A stretch of 64,000 bases of DNA from Nitrospirillum amazonense. GTDB lineage: Bacteria > Pseudomonadota > Alphaproteobacteria > Azospirillales > Azospirillaceae. The position numbers and the translations under genes are program-made. The stretch is taken from NCBI RefSeq assembly GCF_007828035.1, contig NZ_VITV01000006.1:62001-126000 (forward strand). The letters are read 5' to 3'. This document shows positions 60,683-64,000 of this stretch, one piece after another. Numbering within the stretch: the stretch's first letter is position 1; every line of letters begins with the position of its first letter. The notes beneath the pieces were generated by a model. That model made no database searches. It had not been told where the DNA came from and saw nothing but the letters and a program-made list of their open reading frames with translations.

Positions 60683-61435
60683 GTGCGAACCGCCCTTTCC
60701 GCCCTGATCACATCCTGCCTGATGCTGGCCGGCACCGCCGCCCAGGCCGGGCAACAGGCCACCCGGCAGCCGGATGATCTCGACGCCCGCATTCACGCCT
60801 ATCTCTTGGCCCACCCCGAAGTGCTGACGGAAATGCAGCAGGCCCTGGCAGCCAAACAGGCGGCGGAGCGGGATGCCCAGACCCGCGCCACCCTGGCCGC
60901 CAACCACGACGCCCTGCTGGCCGATGCCGGAGACGCGATCCTGGGCAACCCCAAGGGCGACGTCACCATCGTGGAGTTCTTCGATGACGAATGCCCCTAC
61001 TGCAAGATGATGGCACCGACGCTGGAGGCGGTGGTGAAGACCGATCCCGGCGTCCGCGTGGTGCTGAAGGAACTGGCCGTCCTGGGCCCCGGCTCGGAAA
61101 TCGCGGCGCGCTATGCCCTTGCGGCCCAGCAGCAGGGCAAATACCCGGCGCTGCACGCCGCCCTGATGGCGGACAAGACGCCGGAACACCAGCTGACCGA
61201 AGCGCGCGTGAAAGAGATCGCCGCCGGCGTCGGGCTGGACACCGCCCGGCTGGAGCGGGACAGCCAGTCGGCGGACATCGTCGTCCGGCTGCAGCGCACC
61301 CGCGCCCTGGCCCAAACCATCGGCATCCGGGGCACGCCCGGCCTGGTCATCGGCGACACCGTGCATTCCGGCGCCATGACGCCCGACGCCCTGGTCAAGG
61401 CCATCGCCGCCGCGCGGGCCGCCAAGACGCCCTGA
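60683..61435 (+). CDS. DsbA-family thiol-disulfide oxidoreductase
   Basis: This 250-residue periplasmic protein has a signal peptide (ending AAQAG) and an N-terminal helical region. The thioredoxin fold has the active-site CPYC (residues about 104-107; VEFFDDECPYC) and the cis-Pro loop GIRGTPGLVIGD. It resembles the DsbA/DsbG/ScsC-like group. The start codon is GTG at 60683. It follows the pseudopilins by 30 bp and may form disulfides in the secretion apparatus or its substrates. Confidence 0.88.
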   Translation: MRTALSALITSCLMLAGTAAQAGQQATRQPDDLDARIHAYLLAHPEVLTEMQQALAAKQAAERDAQTRATLAANHDALLADAGDAILGNPKGDVTIVEFFDDECPYCKMMAPTLEAVVKTDPGVRVVLKELAVLGPGSEIAARYALAAQQQGKYPALHAALMADKTPEHQLTEARVKEIAAGVGLDTARLERDSQSADIVVRLQRTRALAQTIGIRGTPGLVIGDTVHSGAMTPDALVKAIAAARAAKTP

Positions 61436-61456
61436 CCGGAACAGCGCGACGGGCCG

Positions 61457-61720
61457 TCAGTGCAGCCAGCCCGCGTCCTGCCCGTGGCGGATTTCCGCAG
61501 GCCGGACCAGGGCCGCCGACACCACCGTCACCCGATGGATGCGACCGTCCAGCCGAGCCTCCCAAAAATCGAGGAACTGGCGGAGTTGCGGGAAACGGGG
61601 CGCCTGGTCCAGCTCCTGCCACAGATAGGCTTGCAGCAAGCCGGGATGGTCGGGCATGCGATAGATGATCTCAGCGGTGGTTAGGCGCCAGCCCAAAAGT
61701 TGCTTTTCCAAGTCCGTCAT
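61457..61720 (-). CDS. usg: Usg family protein
   Basis: This 87-residue protein matches the alphaproteobacterial Usg family: KQLLGWRLTTAEIIYRMPDHPGLLQAYLWQELDQAPRFPQLRQFLDFWEARLDG. The function is not established; the family was named from tryptophan-locus contexts. The ATG at 61720 has AAGGA upstream. A longer frame from 61783 has no ribosome site. Its presence is good taxonomic evidence for Alphaproteobacteria. Confidence 0.88.
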   Translation of the reverse strand: MTDLEKQLLGWRLTTAEIIYRMPDHPGLLQAYLWQELDQAPRFPQLRQFLDFWEARLDGRIHRVTVVSAALVRPAEIRHGQDAGWLH

Positions 61721-61809
61721 GACGTCCTTCCAACCAGGGTGCGGAGGATGGAATTCTGGCATCACCGGAGTGCCGCGCGTCAATATTTATCTAATATCTC
61801 CAGATAGTT

Positions 61810-61832
61810 AGCAGCCGACGGCAGTGGCTGCT
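61810..61832 (-). terminator. Possible terminator after the DnaJ-like gene
   Basis: AGCAGCC and GGCTGCT form a 7-bp stem with a 9-base loop just after the stop of the DnaJ-like gene (on the minus strand). No T tract follows, so this is weak. Confidence 0.3.
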
Positions 61833-61836
61833 GCCA

Positions 61837-62742
61837 TCAATTCCCCTCCATGGGCTTGCGGGGGTTGTACTCGGCCGGCCGCCAAGTCCGCAGGAAGGAT
61901 TCCAGCGCCGGGTCAGGCGATGGCGGTAAGGCCAGGCGCACGGTCACGTATTGGTTACCCCGAGCACCCGCTGAGGATATGCCGCGTCCCTTCAACCGCA
62001 GCCGGGTGCCGTCGTTGGCCCCCTTGGGGATGGTCATCAGGACGGAACCGTCGATGGTTGGAACCCGCACCTTGGCACCGAAAACCGCCTCGTGCAGGGT
62101 GACGGGCAGGTCCAGGTACACATCTTCCCGCTCGCGCCTGAACCATGGATGGGGCCGCACCGACACCGTGACCAGCGCGTCGCCAGCAGGTCCGCCAGCG
62201 GTCCCCGGGGCGCCCCGGCCGCGCAGCCGGACCTTGCCCCCTTCTTCGAGCCCTGGCGGCAGGTCCACGTCCAGCCGGGTCCCGTCGGGCAGGGTCACAC
62301 GATGGCGCCCGCCTTTCGCCGCCTCAACGAAGTCCACGGTGATGTTGACCGATATGTCCTTGCCTTTGCGCGGACCGGCGCCGGCCCGGAAACCGCCGCC
62401 GCCGAACATGTCGGCGATAATGTCCTCAAAGCCGCCCATCCCGCCGGTGTTGGACGTGAACTGGAAGCCGCCGCCGGGCGCGCCGGCATAGTGGCGCCGT
62501 GCATGGGCCTGCGGCCGCTCATTGCCGTCGGCGTCGATTTCCCCGCGGTCGAAGCGGGCCCGTTTTATGGCATCCGACAGCAGGTCATAGGCGGCGGTGA
62601 TCTCCTTGAAGGCGCGCTCCGCGTCGGGGCGGCTCTGGTTGAGATCCGGATGATGGGCTTTGGCGAGCTTGCGGTATGCCCGGCGGATTTCCTCGGCCGA
62701 GGCGCTCCGCGATACGCCCAGGATGTCATAGGGATTGCGCAT
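61837..62742 (-). CDS. DnaJ-class co-chaperone, CbpA-like
   Basis: This 301-residue protein has a J domain (about 1-70) with the HPD tripeptide (residues 31-33). A Gly/Phe-rich segment (about 95-135) follows, then two C-terminal substrate-binding beta-domains (VNITVDFVEAAKGGRHRVTLPDG, LDVDLPPGLEEGGKVRLRGRG). The cysteine-rich zinc region of DnaJ is absent, so it is of the CbpA type. It stimulates DnaK ATPase activity. An unknown gene and hsp20 lie upstream on the same strand. Confidence 0.93.
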   Translation of the reverse strand: MRNPYDILGVSRSASAEEIRRAYRKLAKAHHPDLNQSRPDAERAFKEITAAYDLLSDAIKRARFDRGEIDADGNERPQAHARRHYAGAPGGGFQFTSNTGGMGGFEDIIADMFGGGGFRAGAGPRKGKDISVNITVDFVEAAKGGRHRVTLPDGTRLDVDLPPGLEEGGKVRLRGRGAPGTAGGPAGDALVTVSVRPHPWFRREREDVYLDLPVTLHEAVFGAKVRVPTIDGSVLMTIPKGANDGTRLRLKGRGISSAGARGNQYVTVRLALPPSPDPALESFLRTWRPAEYNPRKPMEGN

Positions 62743-62757
62743 CTATCGTGCACGCGC

Positions 62758-63252
62758 TCAATGAAGGGGAAGCGTACGGATGGACACGCCCATCCCATCG
62801 CCCGTGTCGGCGGCACCATCACGCAGAAGGTCAAGCAGCGCGCCCGAATCCGGCAGGCCGTCCATCTGGCCCACCAGGGCAGACAGGACCTCGGCGCAGG
62901 CCTGCACCAGGGCCTGGTTGCCCGGCATCTGCTGATGAACCATCACCAGGTTGTCGACCATATCGCAGGCCAAGGCGTATTCCCGCGTTCCCGGCAGGCT
63001 GGGGGCCGGCAAGGGGATTGCCGGCGGCACCTCGCCCACCTCCTTCAAGGCGGTCAGCTTGTGCTGCAGCAGGCAGGCGCCAACGCTGCCATCGATCAGC
63101 GTGGCGGCGGACACCTCGCCATCCGCCTGCACGACAAGCTGGCGCAGCAGGCGCAAGGCCGACAGGCAGGTCCCCGCCGCCGCGGCGCGACCCGCGCCAT
63201 CAGCCGCCAGCGCGACGGCGGAGCGGACCAAGGTGGTGACAACCGGAAACAT
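62758..63252 (-). CDS. Unknown protein between DnaJ-like and Hsp20 genes
   Basis: This 164-residue protein is not recognised. It is mainly alpha-helical (VRSAVALAADGAGRAAAAGTCLSALRLLRQLVV, CDMVDNLVMVHQQMPGNQALVQACAEVLSALVGQ), with no signal peptide and no clear membrane segment. It starts with ATG at 63252 and ends 15 bp before the DnaJ-like gene, so the two are probably co-transcribed. The stress-gene context suggests a link to protein quality control. Confidence 0.65.
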   Translation of the reverse strand: MFPVVTTLVRSAVALAADGAGRAAAAGTCLSALRLLRQLVVQADGEVSAATLIDGSVGACLLQHKLTALKEVGEVPPAIPLPAPSLPGTREYALACDMVDNLVMVHQQMPGNQALVQACAEVLSALVGQMDGLPDSGALLDLLRDGAADTGDGMGVSIRTLPLH

Positions 63253-63351
63253 GGCGATACCCTCCTCACGAGCGATACCGGTTCAAACAGCCGGTCCTTG
63301 TCGCGGCACCGGCAACGTCAAGGTGAAGCGGTGACATCGGGCCAGTGACGC

Positions 63352-63375
63352 GCCGCCGGCGCGAACGCCGGCGGC
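63352..63375 (-). terminator. Strong hairpin downstream of hsp20
   Basis: On the minus strand GCCGCCGGCG and CGCCGGCGGC form a perfect 10-bp stem around the tetraloop TTCG, 20 bp after the hsp20 stop. There is no T tract, so it may act as an mRNA-stabilising end or a partial terminator before the unknown gene. Confidence 0.5.
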
Positions 63376-63395
63376 GGCTCCCTTCATCTTCGGCC

Positions 63396-63866
63396 TCAGG
63401 CGGCTTGCTTTTCGCCGGCTTGATGCTCTTCCAGGCGCGGATTGGCGCCACCGGACAGGATTTCGATGCGCCGGGGCTTCATGGCCTCCGGCAACTCGCG
63501 CTTCAGATCGATGGTCAGCAGGCCGTTTTCCAGCGAGGCGCGATCAACGAAAACGAAATCCGCCAGCTCGAAACGGCGCTCGAACGACCGGGCCGACAGG
63601 CCATGGTGCAGATACTGCGCCTTTTCCTCAGCGGCTTTGCGGCCCTGAACGATGAGCAAATTGGGATGGGCGGTCAGGGCCAGTTCGTCGGCGGACCAGC
63701 CCGCGAGGGCGACAACGATGCGATAAGCGTTCTCACCGGTTTTCAGGATGTCGTACGGGGGATAGCTGTCCGCCGGTGTCGTGGTGGACAGCTGTTCCAG
63801 CACAGAGGCCAGACGGTCGAAGCCAACGCCGGAACGAAACAGGGGCGAAAAATCAAAAGCGCTCAT
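63396..63866 (-). CDS. Small heat-shock protein Hsp20 (IbpA type)
   Basis: This 156-residue protein has the alpha-crystallin domain of bacterial class A small heat-shock proteins. It shows MSAFDFSPLFRSGVGFDRL and YPPYDILKTGENAYRIVVALAGWSADEL, YLHHGLSARSFERRFELADFVFV, and LENGLLTIDLKRELPEAMKPRRI. It holds unfolded proteins during heat stress. The ATG at 63866 was chosen because GGAGG stands 8 nt upstream. An ATG at 63872 is only 2 nt from it. The leader forms a ROSE-like hairpin over that ribosome site. Confidence 0.92.
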   Translation of the reverse strand: MSAFDFSPLFRSGVGFDRLASVLEQLSTTTPADSYPPYDILKTGENAYRIVVALAGWSADELALTAHPNLLIVQGRKAAEEKAQYLHHGLSARSFERRFELADFVFVDRASLENGLLTIDLKRELPEAMKPRRIEILSGGANPRLEEHQAGEKQAA

Positions 63867-63872
63867 AGCCAT

Positions 63873-63889
63873 GTCCTCCATTGAGCAAC
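63873..63889 (-). ncRNA. ROSE-like RNA thermometer hairpin in the hsp20 leader
   Basis: Reading the minus strand, GUUGCUC, loop AAUG, then GAGGAC: the anti-Shine-Dalgarno UUGCU pairs with the ribosome site and leaves a bulged G, the hallmark of ROSE elements in alphaproteobacterial small heat-shock genes. Heat would melt the stem and free the ribosome site. Confidence 0.65.
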
Positions 63890-63963
63890 GAGGTACGAGC
63901 GGCCCCGGGACCCACCCGGGAGCCGGTTCGGGCCGGATCCGCAATCGGCATCCAGCACTTATG

Positions 63964-63991
63964 AATATAGTGAATATTGGCAAAACATCAA
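63964..63991 (-). promoter_or_regulatory. Candidate hsp20 promoter
   Basis: TTGATG (63991-63986) and TATATT (63969-63964) are separated by 16 bp on the minus strand. This gives a leader of about 90 nt before the hsp20 ATG. A sigma-70-like promoter fits genes controlled by an RNA thermometer. No sigma-32 box is evident. Confidence 0.5.
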
Positions 63992-64000
63992 TAATGAATT

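Noticed and set aside
1-64000. CRISPR arrays, tRNA/rRNA genes, insertion sequences or prophage
   Set aside because: No regularly spaced repeats, no rRNA-like blocks, no recognisable tRNA cloverleaf and no transposase, integrase or phage structural protein were seen. A tRNAscan run would be needed to exclude a missed tRNA.

Overview
This 64 kb window looks like chromosome from a high-GC alphaproteobacterium (about two-thirds G+C by eye). The evidence is a Usg-family gene, an inositol operon controlled by an RpiR-type regulator, TonB-dependent receptors next to Tat-exported glycosidases, and a csp-infA pair. Azospirillaceae/Rhodospirillales-like or Caulobacterales-like lineages would fit, but the genus cannot be fixed from the sequence alone. 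I see no rRNA, tRNA, CRISPR array, transposase or prophage gene.

Bases 1-15.4 kb hold a glycan-utilisation locus. It contains a ROK repressor cut by the window edge, a ROK sugar kinase, an exported putative glycosidase, a GH29 alpha-L-fucosidase, a GH92 and a GH125 alpha-mannosidase, a TonB-dependent receptor and a second GH29 enzyme. These genes suit import and trimming of mannose- and fucose-bearing glycans. A PemK/MazF-Phd toxin-antitoxin pair follows (15.5-16.2 kb).

Bases 16.2-32 kb are an inositol-catabolism region. iolC(DUF2090 fusion)-iolD-iolE-iolB run leftwards, an RpiR regulator (iolR-like) follows, and a divergent operon carries inositol dehydrogenase, an APC permease, a PfkB kinase and a GH4 glycosidase. 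A GH2 glycosidase, an MFS/GPH symporter and a second ROK regulator follow. Divergent from that regulator are a second TonB receptor and a Tat-type phospholipase C (33.4-38.3 kb). Three copies of the palindrome TGGAA-N6-TTCCA lie before iolC, the second fucosidase and the GH2 gene. This suggests one IolR-type regulon joining glycan trimming to inositol use.

Bases 38.4-41.7 kb carry housekeeping genes: a hemolysin-III-family membrane protein with no ordinary start codon, infA, a cold-shock gene, a fructosamine-kinase-like gene and a prepilin peptidase.

Bases 42.2-61.4 kb are the most unusual part. A roughly 2,865-residue secreted enzyme has a GH2-like module at the N-terminus, a GH64 beta-1,3-glucanase module at the C-terminus, and Ig-like and F5/8C carbohydrate-binding modules between them. 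It is followed directly by a compact type II secretion cluster: GspG, GspF, GspE, PilM/N/O/P-like proteins, a secretin lipoprotein with a C-terminal cohesin-like domain, three more pseudopilins and a DsbA-like oxidoreductase. The simplest reading is a secretion machine encoded beside its main substrate.

Bases 61.4-64 kb hold usg, a CbpA-type DnaJ protein, an unknown protein and an Hsp20 chaperone whose leader resembles a ROSE RNA thermometer.
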